In this document: positions 26,375 through 34,769 of the stretch, piece after piece
Layout of the letters: every line of letters begins with the position of its first letter
How positions within the stretch are numbered: the stretch's first letter is position 1
Assembly (NCBI RefSeq): GCF_049801075.1
Contig: NZ_JBNAGG010000001.1
Coordinates: forward strand, 1,364,001-1,428,000
DNA: 64,000 nt
From: Maritalea sp049801075
GTDB lineage: Bacteria > Pseudomonadota > Alphaproteobacteria > Rhizobiales > Devosiaceae
Direction of reading: 5' to 3'
Translations under genes and position numbers: made by a program
Notes under the pieces: model-generated
What the model saw: only the letters and a program-made list of their open reading frames with translations
The model's database searches: none
What the model was told of the DNA's origin: nothing

Positions 26375-26399
26375 GTGGGGCGCGCTTGGCGCGCTCCAC
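26375..26399 (+). promoter_or_regulatory. Strong hairpin after the binding-protein gene
   Basis: Eleven-base-pair stem GTGGGGCGCGC / GCGCGCTCCAC with a TTG loop and one G-T wobble, nine bases after the stop and without a T run. Such structures commonly protect the binding-protein mRNA and keep the permeases at lower levels. Function inferred from position. Confidence 0.6.
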
Positions 26400-26441
26400 C
26401 TTCCCAAATTTGGGCAATAATATAGTGTTGGGGAACTTTTC

Positions 26442-27452
26442 ATGCTGAATTACACCCTTAGGCGTTTGCTGTTCGCGATCCCTACCCTTTTGGTGATCAG
26501 CTTCATTATCTTCGTGATTTTGGATCTTGCGCCGGGGGATCCTACCGGCAGCTTACCACTGACCATTCCCGCTGAAGTGCGCGCGAAAATTCGCGAAAGC
26601 CTCGGCGTTGGCGAACCTGTACACATCGCCTATTTCAAATGGCTCCGTGGCTTTTTCGTTTATGAACCGCTTCATTGGCTCGACCAGATTGGCATTACCA
26701 TCGGTGATCCATCAGAGCGGGCACGGATCATCTCTTATGCCACACGTGGCCCTGTATTTGATCTGATCTTGGAGCGTATCCCACAAACATTGTGGGTGGT
26801 TGGCCTTTCTTATGTGTTCGGCATTTTGATTGCCGTGCCAATTGGGGTGATTTCAGCCTATAAACAATATTCATGGTTCGACCAGTTGGGGACATTTATC
26901 TCCATGGTGGGCTTTTCCGTACCGACTTTTTTCACTGGCCTTTTGATGATCGTTGTCTTTTCCGTTCAATTGGGCTGGTTCCCGTCGGTTTATGACACGA
27001 CACTGGACGTGAATAGCTGGGACACATTTGTGTTGCAGGTGAAGCAGATGGTGATGCCCGTTATGGTGTTGGCGCTTTACAATGCGTCGCAAATCTCCCG
27101 CTTTATGCGCTCATCCATGTTGGACAATTTGAGCCAGGATTATGTGCGGACCGCACGCGCCAAAGGCATGAGCGAAAAAGTTGTTGTGTTGACCCACGTG
27201 CTGCGCAACTCGCTTATCCCGGTTGTAACCGTGATCGCGTTGGGCATTCCAACAATCTTTTCTGGTGCGATTATCACCGAACAGATTTTCCGGGTGAACG
27301 GGCTCGGCCAATTGCTGATCATCGGCATTCAAGGCAGCGATTTTCCGCTGGTTCAAACACTGACATTCATTTTTGCCATTCTTATCGTGCTGTTCAATCT
27401 GATTGCAGACGTGGTGTATGGCATTCTCGACCCAAGGATCCGCTATGACTGA
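26442..27452 (+). CDS. Peptide/nickel-type ABC transporter permease (DppB class)
   Basis: 336-residue inner-membrane permease with an N-terminal membrane segment (LLFAIPTLLVISFIIFVILD) followed by APGDP, a periplasmic loop, and the five-helix transport core with FSVPTFFTGLLM, the ATPase-contact loop DYVRTARAKGMSEKVVVLTHVLRN and a C-terminus YGILDPRIRYD. Overlaps the next permease gene by eight bases. Confidence 0.94.
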   Translation: MLNYTLRRLLFAIPTLLVISFIIFVILDLAPGDPTGSLPLTIPAEVRAKIRESLGVGEPVHIAYFKWLRGFFVYEPLHWLDQIGITIGDPSERARIISYATRGPVFDLILERIPQTLWVVGLSYVFGILIAVPIGVISAYKQYSWFDQLGTFISMVGFSVPTFFTGLLMIVVFSVQLGWFPSVYDTTLDVNSWDTFVLQVKQMVMPVMVLALYNASQISRFMRSSMLDNLSQDYVRTARAKGMSEKVVVLTHVLRNSLIPVVTVIALGIPTIFSGAIITEQIFRVNGLGQLLIIGIQGSDFPLVQTLTFIFAILIVLFNLIADVVYGILDPRIRYD

Positions 27453-28356
27453 TCAGGCAGCGACAACACTGGGCCGGCCACAGCGCTCTTTATGGGGCGA
27501 CGTTATCCGCCAATTTTTAAAACACAAGGGCGGCGTGGCCGGACTGGTCATTTTTCTCTTTATCGTTTTTGCGGTTTTGTTTGGGCCTTATATCCATACA
27601 ATCGATCCGCAATATCTCGATATTCGCAACAAAAATTTGGGCCCAACCTGGGAACACCCGATGGGGACCGACAATTTGGGGCGTGACGGGTTGGCGCAAG
27701 TGCTGAGCGGCGGGCGCGTGTCGCTTGCGGTGGGCATTGCGGCGATGGCACTCTCGCTTTTGCTGGGCACCTTAATTGGCATTTTGGCGGGTTTTTTCCG
27801 CAAGTTGGATGGACCATTGATGCGGACCACGGACTTGTTCTTGGCTCTGCCCATTTTGCCACTTCTACTGGTGATCATCTTGCTGTTCCGCGACACATTG
27901 CGGGCGGCATTTGGACCGGAGACGGGCATCTTCTTATTGATCGTTTTCGTGATCGGGATCACCAGCTGGATGAATACGGCGCGTATTGTGCGCGGCGAAG
28001 TGCTAGCGGTGAAGGAACGTGAGTTCGTGCTCGCGGCCCGCTCCATCGGCACTGGCTCGCTCAAAACAATTGCGCGGCACATTTTCCCGAACGTACTGAG
28101 CCCGGTTATGGTATCGGCCACATTGGGCATCGCCAATGCGATCATCACTGAAAGCGCGTTGAGCTTTTTGGGCCTCGGGTTCCCATCTGACTTCCCAACT
28201 TGGGGACGTCTTCTTTATGATGGCGCCAACTTTATGACGCTTAACCCGGCCCGCGTGATCTGGCCTGGCTTGGCCATCTCGCTCACCGTTCTTAGCGTCA
28301 ATTATATTGGCGACGGCATTCGCGATGCGCTTGATCCGCGCATTCGTGGCCGGTAG
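27445..28356 (+). CDS. Peptide/nickel-type ABC transporter permease (DppC class)
   Basis: 303-residue permease. N-terminal cytoplasmic stretch with FLKHKGGVAGL, first membrane segment VIFLFIVFAVLFGPYI, HPMGTDNLGRDGLAQVLSGGRVSL typical of DppC, shortened here to MGTDNLGRDGLAQVLSG, ATPase-contact loop FVLAARSIGTGSLKTIARHI and FLGLGFPSDFPTWGRLL near the end. Start at 27445 lies inside the end of the previous gene. Last gene of the operon; a strong terminator follows. Confidence 0.93.
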   Translation: MTDQAATTLGRPQRSLWGDVIRQFLKHKGGVAGLVIFLFIVFAVLFGPYIHTIDPQYLDIRNKNLGPTWEHPMGTDNLGRDGLAQVLSGGRVSLAVGIAAMALSLLLGTLIGILAGFFRKLDGPLMRTTDLFLALPILPLLLVIILLFRDTLRAAFGPETGIFLLIVFVIGITSWMNTARIVRGEVLAVKEREFVLAARSIGTGSLKTIARHIFPNVLSPVMVSATLGIANAIITESALSFLGLGFPSDFPTWGRLLYDGANFMTLNPARVIWPGLAISLTVLSVNYIGDGIRDALDPRIRGR

Positions 28357-28375
28357 TCACTACAAAAGATCTATC

Positions 28376-28403
28376 AAAACGGCGCCCATTGTGGCGCCGT
28401 TTT
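28376..28403 (+). terminator. Terminator of the ABC transporter operon
   Basis: Perfect eleven-base-pair stem AAAACGGCGCC / GGCGCCGTTTT with a six-base loop, followed by CTTT, 19 bases after the last stop. Confidence 0.88.
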
Positions 28404-28436
28404 CTTTGATAAATAGCCGAAAATCCGCCTTTTCCC

Positions 28437-28465
28437 TTGACTTGAAAGGGATTCTCCAGCATAAC
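28437..28465 (+). promoter_or_regulatory. Probable promoter of rplU-rpmA
   Basis: TTGACT (28437-28442), a 17-base spacer and CATAAC (28460-28465), placed about 160 bases before rplU and after the transporter terminator. Fits a sigma-70 type promoter. Confidence 0.5.
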
Positions 28466-28627
28466 CGCCCTCGAATTGAAGCGTAGCTGGGGACAGTTGC
28501 GCCTATTTTCATTGGAAAAACTGCAGCTTAAGGCTTTCAGGTTGACCTGAATAAAAGACCGGTGATCCGGCGCCGCACAGCGCGTGACAACACTCTGGCC
28601 CACGAACGGCCTTTGAAAGGAATAAAT

Positions 28628-29236
28628 ATGTTTGCTGTGATTAAGACAGGCGGCAAGCAGTACAAAGTTGCTGCTGATGACGTCTTGAATGTTGAAAAAC
28701 TCGATGCCGAAGCTGGCGACACCGTAACATTTGATCAAGTGTTGATGGTTGGCGCTGAAGGCGACGTTACAATCGGTGCACCATTGGTAGACGGTGCTTC
28801 TGTTGTTGCTGAGTTGGTTGAGCAAAAGCGCGATAAGAAAATTGTGATCTTCAAAAAGAAGCGTCGCCAAAACTATCGTCGTAAAAATGGTCACCGTCAG
28901 CATTTGAGCGTTGTGCGCATCACCGACATTTTGACCGGTGGCGCCAAGCCAAAAGCAACAAAGAAAGCTGCTCCTAAAAAAGAAGCAGCCAAAGAAACAG
29001 CAAAGTCTGAAGCGCCTGCTGCTAAAGCGGAAGCAAAAGACGATTTGAAATTGATCTCTGGTGTTGGCCCTGCATTGGAAAAGAAATTGCACGCAGCAGG
29101 CGTAACTTCTTTGAAGCAAGTGGCTGAATTCACCAAAGCAGACATTGAACGTATTGATGCAGAGCTGAACTTTAAAGGCCGCATTGAACGTGAAGATTGG
29201 ATTGGCCAAGCTAAAGAAATGCTGGCTGGCAAGTAA
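28628..29236 (+). CDS. rplU: Ribosomal protein L21 with C-terminal helix-hairpin-helix extension
   Basis: 50S subunit protein binding 23S rRNA. Residues 1-103 are the L21 core (MFAVIKTGGKQYKVAADDVL, IFKKKRRQNYRRKNGHRQ). Then comes a Lys/Ala linker (about 107-135) and a domain with DDLKLISGVGPALEKKLHAAGV and an ELNFKGRIEREDWIGQAKEM end, a helix-hairpin-helix fold. Total 202 residues against about 103 in E. coli. Such fused L21 is common in Rhizobiales; the role of the tail is not established. Start at 28628 follows AAAGGA. Same operon as rpmA, 19 bases downstream. Confidence 0.95.
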   Translation: MFAVIKTGGKQYKVAADDVLNVEKLDAEAGDTVTFDQVLMVGAEGDVTIGAPLVDGASVVAELVEQKRDKKIVIFKKKRRQNYRRKNGHRQHLSVVRITDILTGGAKPKATKKAAPKKEAAKETAKSEAPAAKAEAKDDLKLISGVGPALEKKLHAAGVTSLKQVAEFTKADIERIDAELNFKGRIEREDWIGQAKEMLAGK

Positions 29237-29255
29237 GTTATAGGAGACTGACAGA

Positions 29256-29522
29256 ATGGCACATAAAAAAGCAGGCGGTTCATCCCGTAACGGTCGTGAT
29301 TCAGCTGGTCGTCGTCTCGGCGTGAAGAAGTTTGGTGGCGAGCACGTTGTGCCCGGCAACATCCTTGTGCGTCAGCGCGGCACAAAATGGAATCCAGGTG
29401 AAAATGTGGGTCTTGGCAAAGATCACACAATTTTCGCGCTTGTCGAAGGCAAAGTGACCTTCTCGACACGTCGCAACAATAAGACATTTGTATCTGTGAT
29501 GCCACAAGAGGCAGCAGAATAA
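29256..29522 (+). CDS. rpmA: Ribosomal protein L27
   Basis: 88 residues; its N-terminus reaches the peptidyl-transferase centre. MAHKKAGGSSRNGRDSAGRR, then LGVKKFGGEHVVPGNILVRQ-type core (GVKKFGGEHVVPGN visible), are diagnostic. Ribosome site TAGGAGACTGAC. Followed by a terminator, so the GNAT-obgE genes may be a separate transcript or partial read-through. Confidence 0.97.
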   Translation: MAHKKAGGSSRNGRDSAGRRLGVKKFGGEHVVPGNILVRQRGTKWNPGENVGLGKDHTIFALVEGKVTFSTRRNNKTFVSVMPQEAAE

Positions 29523-29600
29523 CGGCGGTTCACATATCATCCGCCGGTTTAACCAAACCCCGGCGGATCGATCAGAACTGCTAAAAGCTTCAAAGTTTTA

Positions 29601-29632
29601 AAGGGGATTGGTGAAAACCGGTCCCCTTTTTT
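29601..29632 (+). terminator. Terminator after rpmA
   Basis: Twelve-base-pair stem AAGGGGATTGGT / ACCGGTCCCCTT (one wobble) with a GAAA loop, followed by TTTT. Confidence 0.88.
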
Positions 29633-29647
29633 GTTTGGAGCATTAAA

Positions 29648-30211
29648 ATGACTAAATCAGTTTTGAAAACCACTCTTCCTTCAACCATTCGCTCGAAGCG
29701 TTTGGTGATGCGCCCGCTTGGCGGTCAGGATGTGGCGCAACTGGTGGTGCTCGCAAATAATAAAAAAATCGCCGATGTGCTGGCCCGACTGCCACACCCC
29801 TATACCGAGGATGATGCCAATTATTTTATCAATCTGGCCAATTCGGATGGGGAGGAAAAGATTTGGGCAATCACACTGGACAACCAACTGATCGGGGTTT
29901 GTGGCCTCACCTTTTCTGACGAAATCTCGACGCCGGAATTGGGCTATTGGCTAGGCGAACCCCATTGGGGCCAAGGTATTGGTTCTGAAGCTATTTCTGC
30001 TTTGTTGAATGCGGTGAAAGAAACGAAAAATGACGCGGAACTTTTCGCCCGTTGTCTCGTTTCGAATAAGGCTTCTGCAGCATTGCTCGCCAAGTGCGGC
30101 TTCGCACATCAGAAGACTCTCACCGAAGAAAGCGGCCTTCATGCCGACAAGGAAATGCACCATTTCCTATTCAACCATAGAGACGAGCGGATAGATCATG
30201 ACTTACATTGA
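29648..30211 (+). CDS. GNAT acetyltransferase, RimJ/RimL type (first of three)
   Basis: 187 residues. Acetyl-CoA-dependent N-acetyltransferase fold: LVMRPLGGQDVAQLVVL at the front, WAITLDNQLIGVCGLTF in the central sheet, and the cofactor loop ELGYWLGEPHWGQGIGSEAI (WGQGIGSEA holds the Q/RxxGxG/A-type motif), then NKASAALLAKCGF. The target could be a protein N-terminus, antibiotic or small amine; not decidable. It overlaps the next GNAT gene by 14 bases. One such gene between rpmA and obgE is common in Rhizobiales. Confidence 0.88.
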   Translation: MTKSVLKTTLPSTIRSKRLVMRPLGGQDVAQLVVLANNKKIADVLARLPHPYTEDDANYFINLANSDGEEKIWAITLDNQLIGVCGLTFSDEISTPELGYWLGEPHWGQGIGSEAISALLNAVKETKNDAELFARCLVSNKASAALLAKCGFAHQKTLTEESGLHADKEMHHFLFNHRDERIDHDLH

Positions 30212-30755
30212 GACCAAGAACCTGCTGCTGCGTCCGGTTGAAATTGGAGATGCAGCGAACCTAGCTGAAGCACTCAACGATTTTGAGGTTGCCCGGAACC
30301 TAAAGAACATCCCCACCCCTTGCCGCCCCCAAGATGTTTTGGCGTGGTTGGGACGGACGATCCATGACCGGTCGCGGGACAATATTGCCTTTGTGATTGA
30401 AGTGGAGCCCATGAAATTGGGTGGTTTGATCGATTTTGGTAAAACGGACCGTGGCGTTAATGTCGGCTATTGGTTGAAAAAGCAATATTGGGGCAAAGGC
30501 CACATGAGCGACGCAATGCGCGCGGCGCTTGATTGGTATTTCTTAGAAGATGATCGGGACTTTATTGTCTCTGACATTTTTGAAGATAATTTCGCCTCGC
30601 GCCGGTTGCAAGCAAAGCTCGGTTTTGAAGAGGTTGGCACGTGCCAGTTCAAATGCCAAACACGTGGCGAAACCGTTACGGCGGTCGACACCGTTTTGAC
30701 CCGGCAAGCCTATTGGGATCTTCGGAGAGAGCGGCATGCTGAAATTAGCAACTGA
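30198..30755 (+). CDS. GNAT acetyltransferase, RimJ/RimL type (second of three)
   Basis: 185 residues, clear relative of its neighbours. LLLRPVEIGDAANLAEALNDFEVARNLKNIPTP matches the third protein closely in layout (LYLRPPQFGDAAAITAALSNYEVAKNLAFVPHP). Cofactor loop NVGYWLKKQYWGKGHMSDAM with WGKGHMSDA, then FASRRLQAKLGFEEVG. Start overlaps the previous gene by 14 bases and its end overlaps the next by 20. Substrate unknown. Confidence 0.88.
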   Translation: MTYIETKNLLLRPVEIGDAANLAEALNDFEVARNLKNIPTPCRPQDVLAWLGRTIHDRSRDNIAFVIEVEPMKLGGLIDFGKTDRGVNVGYWLKKQYWGKGHMSDAMRAALDWYFLEDDRDFIVSDIFEDNFASRRLQAKLGFEEVGTCQFKCQTRGETVTAVDTVLTRQAYWDLRRERHAEISN

Positions 30756-31296
30756 TCGGCTATATTTGCGTCCACCACAATTTGGCGATGCGGCGGCGAT
30801 TACTGCTGCATTGTCAAATTATGAGGTGGCGAAAAATTTGGCGTTTGTGCCCCACCCCTATGAATTACAGGACGCTGTGGGCTGGTTGGAAAAACAGCCT
30901 GCTTTGGTGCATCCATTTGATCAGAAGTTTGCGATTTTCACCCACGAAGATCAATTTTGCGGCATGACAGGTTTTACTAAGAAAAACGAATTGCCCTCAC
31001 TTGGCTATTATTTGCATCCAGATGCATGGGGTAAAGGCATTATGACGGAAGCCAATTGGGCGCTGATCAAATGGCTGTTTGATGGGCCGGGCGCCACGAA
31101 AATCGTTTCGGGTGTTTTCGACTATAATGTTGCTTCAATGCGGGTGCAGGAAAAGCTGGGCTTTCAAACTGTTGGCCAGTCCGTTATGCATTCTCTTGCA
31201 CAAAACGAAGATTTCGCGCATATCGATACGGAACTGACAAAGGATGCGTTTGAACATGCCGCACCAACGCTGGCAGCCTTGCGTAAAAACTCATGA
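30736..31296 (+). CDS. GNAT acetyltransferase, RimJ/RimL type (third of three)
   Basis: 186 residues. LYLRPPQFGDAAAITAAL at the front, FAIFTHEDQFCGMTGFTK in the sheet, cofactor loop SLGYYLHPDAWGKGIMTEAN with AWGKGIMTEA, then VASMRVQEKLGFQTVG. More like the second copy than the first by eye, so probably a tandem duplicate. Its TGA overlaps the obgE ATG by four bases, coupling it to the GTPase. Substrate unknown. Confidence 0.88.
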   Translation: MLKLATDRLYLRPPQFGDAAAITAALSNYEVAKNLAFVPHPYELQDAVGWLEKQPALVHPFDQKFAIFTHEDQFCGMTGFTKKNELPSLGYYLHPDAWGKGIMTEANWALIKWLFDGPGATKIVSGVFDYNVASMRVQEKLGFQTVGQSVMHSLAQNEDFAHIDTELTKDAFEHAAPTLAALRKNS

Positions 31297-32336
31297 AATT
31301 TCTAGACCAAGCAAAAATCTTTATTAAATCTGGCAATGGCGGCGCAGGCTCTGTTTCGTTTCGACGGGAAAAATATGTCGAGTTTGGCGGACCGGACGGC
31401 GGCAGTGGCGGACGCGGTGGCGACGTGATCGTGCAATGTGTGGATGGGCTGAACACGCTGATCGACTATCGTTATCAACAGCATTTCAAAGCTGGCACAG
31501 GCACCCATGGCATGGGCCGCCAGCGCACAGGTGCTGACGGGGACGATGTGTTTTTGAAAGTGCCCGTGGGCACGCAGATTTTTGCAGAAGACAATGAGAC
31601 CTTGCTGGCCGACTTCACCGAAGTGGGTCAAGAGATGATTTTGCTGAAGGGTGGCAATGGTGGCTTTGGCAATATGCATTTTAAAAACTCCACCAACCAA
31701 GCGCCTCGCCACGCCAACCCGGGGCTTGCTGGCGAAGAGATGTGGATTTGGCTGCGGTTGAAACTGATCGCGGATGCTGGACTTGTTGGCCTGCCCAATG
31801 CGGGCAAATCTACCTTCCTCGCGTCCGTGACGGCAGCAAAGCCAAAAATTGCAGACTATCCGTTTACCACGCTGCACCCCAATTTGGGTGTGGTGAAAAT
31901 TGGCAACCGCGAATTTGTGATGGCCGACATTCCGGGCCTGATCGAAGGCGCGCATGAAGGCGCAGGCATTGGCGACAGATTTTTGGGCCATGTCGAACGC
32001 ACCCGCACCATTGTGCACTTGATTGATGGCACGCAAGAAGATGTTGTAGCGGCATATAAAACCATTCGCGGCGAGCTTGAGGCCTATGGCCATGGACTTG
32101 CGGAAAAGCATGAAATCTTGGCCTTGAATAAGGCTGATGCCATTCCTGAAGACGAGTTGGTGGAGAAAAAAGCGGCACTTGAAGAAGCCAGTGGTGGCAA
32201 AGTGCATGTGATCTCAGCCGTTGCAGGCATGGATGTCGACAAAGTGCTGTTTGACGTGTTGAGCCAAATGGATGACGCCACTGAAGCAGAAGCTGCGGAA
32301 GCAGCGCAAGAGGAAGACGCACCTTGGACGCCTTAG
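31293..32336 (+). CDS. obgE: Obg family GTPase
   Basis: GTPase involved in late 50S ribosome assembly and the stress response. 347 residues: glycine-rich Obg fold 1-158 (KIFIKSGNGGAGSVSFRREK, FGGPDGGSGGRGGDVI), G domain from about 160 with G1 GLPNAGKSTF, G3 DIPGLIEGA and G4 LNKADAIP; short acidic C-terminus. ATG overlaps the third GNAT gene. 30 bases before proB. Confidence 0.97.
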   Translation: MKFLDQAKIFIKSGNGGAGSVSFRREKYVEFGGPDGGSGGRGGDVIVQCVDGLNTLIDYRYQQHFKAGTGTHGMGRQRTGADGDDVFLKVPVGTQIFAEDNETLLADFTEVGQEMILLKGGNGGFGNMHFKNSTNQAPRHANPGLAGEEMWIWLRLKLIADAGLVGLPNAGKSTFLASVTAAKPKIADYPFTTLHPNLGVVKIGNREFVMADIPGLIEGAHEGAGIGDRFLGHVERTRTIVHLIDGTQEDVVAAYKTIRGELEAYGHGLAEKHEILALNKADAIPEDELVEKKAALEEASGGKVHVISAVAGMDVDKVLFDVLSQMDDATEAEAAEAAQEEDAPWTP

Positions 32337-32366
32337 GCGACATTTGAAGGCGGAAATGAGATTTTT

Positions 32367-33497
32367 ATGGCAGATGCGTTCAGCGATTTTTTCGGGTTTA
32401 AACGCCTGACGATCAAAATCGGCTCTGCTTTGCTGGTGGATGCCGACACCGGTGCGCTGCGTAAAACTTGGTTGAAAAGCCTCGCCGCTGATATCGCCGA
32501 GCTCAAATCTCAGGGCATGGAAATCGTTATCGTTTCGTCCGGAGCGATTTCGCTGGGTCGGCGCATCTTGAGATTGGATGCAGAAACGCTCCCGCTCGAT
32601 CAAAGCCAGGCGGCGGCCGCTGTGGGGCAAATTGCCCTGTCCCAAGCCTTTAGCGATATTTTGCACACCCACAATATTGTGGCGGGCCAAATTTTGGTGA
32701 CCCCCAACATCACCGAACAGCGTCGGCATTTTTTGAATGCCAAAACCACGATGAACACGCTGTTGGAATTGGGCGCTGTGCCAATCATCAATGAGAATGA
32801 CAGCGTCGCCACGTCCGAAATTCGATATGGCGACAATGATCGGCTGAGCGCGCGCGTGGCCACGATGGTGGAGAGCGACGGGCTGATCATCTTTTCTGAT
32901 GTAGACGGCCTATATAGCGCAGCGCCGCATATCGATCCCAATGCCGAATTTTTGCCGCGCATTGAGCGGATTACACCAGAGATTGAAGCCATGGCCGGGG
33001 GCGCAGCCAGCCACTTATCTCGCGGCGGTATGCGCACAAAAATTGAGGCGGCCAAGATGGCCGTGCATGCTGGCACTGCGATGATCATCGCCAAAGGCGC
33101 GGTCGATCACCCTTTGCGGGCCGTCGCTAAAGGTGCACGACACAGCTTTTTTGTGCCCATGGCCACAAAGCGTGCGGCCCGGAAAAACTGGATCATGTCA
33201 GCCCTGCCCGCAGGTCGCGTTACCATTGACGCAGGCGCAGCCAACGCACTGGCCAAAGGCACCAGCCTGCTGCCGATTGGCGTGACTGCGGTGGAGGGGG
33301 CATTTGGACGCGGCGATGCGATTTCCATTTTTGACCCGACTGGGGTAGAACGTGCCCGCGGCTTGTCGAACTTTGATGCGGCGGACGCGCAAATGGTGTT
33401 GGGCAAACGTTCAGACCAAATTGCAGAGATTTTTGGACCAAGCTCGCGCACTGAATTGGTGCATCGCGACAATTTGGTTTTGTTGGAGGCGAGTTAG
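32367..33497 (+). CDS. proB: Glutamate 5-kinase
   Basis: First step of proline synthesis: phosphorylates glutamate. 376 residues: amino-acid kinase domain 1-260 (TIKIGSALLVD, IVSSGAISLGRR, IINENDSVAT, FSDVDGLYSA, GGMRTKIEAAKMAV) and a C-terminal PUA domain from about 280. The stop is followed at once by the proA ATG. Likely feedback-inhibited by proline, as is general for the family. Confidence 0.97.
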   Translation: MADAFSDFFGFKRLTIKIGSALLVDADTGALRKTWLKSLAADIAELKSQGMEIVIVSSGAISLGRRILRLDAETLPLDQSQAAAAVGQIALSQAFSDILHTHNIVAGQILVTPNITEQRRHFLNAKTTMNTLLELGAVPIINENDSVATSEIRYGDNDRLSARVATMVESDGLIIFSDVDGLYSAAPHIDPNAEFLPRIERITPEIEAMAGGAASHLSRGGMRTKIEAAKMAVHAGTAMIIAKGAVDHPLRAVAKGARHSFFVPMATKRAARKNWIMSALPAGRVTIDAGAANALAKGTSLLPIGVTAVEGAFGRGDAISIFDPTGVERARGLSNFDAADAQMVLGKRSDQIAEIFGPSSRTELVHRDNLVLLEAS

Positions 33498-34769
33498 ATG
33501 TCAGATCAAGCCGATATTCATACGCTGATGATGGGGTTGGGCGAACGGGCCCGCTTGGCGGCGCGTGTGTTGGCCATTGCCCCAACAGCGCAAAAAAATG
33601 ACGCGCTGCGCAAGAGCGCCGCGTTGCTGCGCGAACGCAAAGACGAGATTTTGGCGGCAAACGAAAAAGACGTGGCCGCTGCCAAGGCAAATGACATCAG
33701 CGCGGCCTTCATCGATCGATTGACATTGGATGACCAGCGCATTGAAGCCATTGCCGACGGATTGGAGCAGATTGCCCTGCTGGATGATCCAGTTGGCACG
33801 AAACTGGCGGAAATTAACCGCCCGAATGGGTTGAAAATTGATCGCGTGCGCACGCCTTTGGGGGTGATCGGGGTGATCTTTGAAAGTCGCCCCAACGTGA
33901 CAGCAGACGCGGGCGCACTTTGCTTGAAGGCGGGCAATGCCGCCATTTTGCGCGGGGGATCAGACAGCTTCCATAGCTCGCGTGCCATTCACCGATGTTT
34001 GGTGGATGGGCTGGAGGCCGCTGGCTTGTCCAAAGATGGCATTCAGCTTGTGCCTACCACAGACCGTGAAGCCGTTGGCAAATTGTTGCAGGGCTTGAAC
34101 GGCAATGTAGATGTGATCGTGCCCCGTGGTGGCAAAGGGCTTGTGGGGCGGGTGCAGCAAGAAGCGCGTGTACCCGTTTTTGCGCACCTGGAAGGCATTT
34201 GCCACATTGTGGTGGATCAAAGCGCCAATCTCGATATGGCGTTGGACGTGATCATAAACGCAAAAATGCGACGTACGGGCATTTGCGGTGCGGTGGAAAC
34301 GGTGTTGATCGACCAGAATGTCGCGCCGCTTTTGGTGCCACAGCTAGTGGATGCTTTGGCGGAAAAAGGATGCGAAGTGCGGGGATGCCAACGCACGGCG
34401 GGACTGGACAATCGGGTGATCGACGCAACGGAAGAAGATTGGTCCACCGAATATTTGGATGCGATTATTTCAATTCGGATCACCGATGATTTCGATCAGG
34501 CACTTGACCATATTGCCCAATATTCATCTCACCACACAGAAGCCGTGTTGGCTGAAGATGAAACAGTCGTCGAACGGTTCTTCAGCGAAGTTGACTCCGC
34601 CATTTTAATGCACAATGCATCTACGCAATTTGCAGATGGTGGCGAGTTTGGCATGGGCGCCGAGATTGGTATCGCAACGGGCAAAATGCATGCCCGTGGC
34701 CCGGTGGGTGTTGAACAGCTCACCAGCTTCAATTATCGCGTGCATGGCAAAGGGCAAACGCGTCCGTGA
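33498..34769 (+). CDS. proA: Gamma-glutamyl phosphate reductase
   Basis: NADPH-dependent reduction of glutamyl phosphate to glutamate semialdehyde in proline synthesis. 423 residues of the aldehyde-dehydrogenase fold: RVRTPLGVIGVIFESRPNV, KAGNAAILRGGSDSFHS, the catalytic Cys in MRRTGICGAVET and GAEIGIATGKMHARGPVG near the end. No gap to proB; GTG of nadD overlaps its stop by four bases. Confidence 0.97.
   Translation: MSDQADIHTLMMGLGERARLAARVLAIAPTAQKNDALRKSAALLRERKDEILAANEKDVAAAKANDISAAFIDRLTLDDQRIEAIADGLEQIALLDDPVGTKLAEINRPNGLKIDRVRTPLGVIGVIFESRPNVTADAGALCLKAGNAAILRGGSDSFHSSRAIHRCLVDGLEAAGLSKDGIQLVPTTDREAVGKLLQGLNGNVDVIVPRGGKGLVGRVQQEARVPVFAHLEGICHIVVDQSANLDMALDVIINAKMRRTGICGAVETVLIDQNVAPLLVPQLVDALAEKGCEVRGCQRTAGLDNRVIDATEEDWSTEYLDAIISIRITDDFDQALDHIAQYSSHHTEAVLAEDETVVERFFSEVDSAILMHNASTQFADGGEFGMGAEIGIATGKMHARGPVGVEQLTSFNYRVHGKGQTRP

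Noticed and set aside
28298..29362. Minus-strand open frame of 354 codons over rplU and rpmA
   Set aside because: Antisense to two certain ribosomal protein genes; composition (Phe, Cys, Asn rich) is that of a shadow frame.
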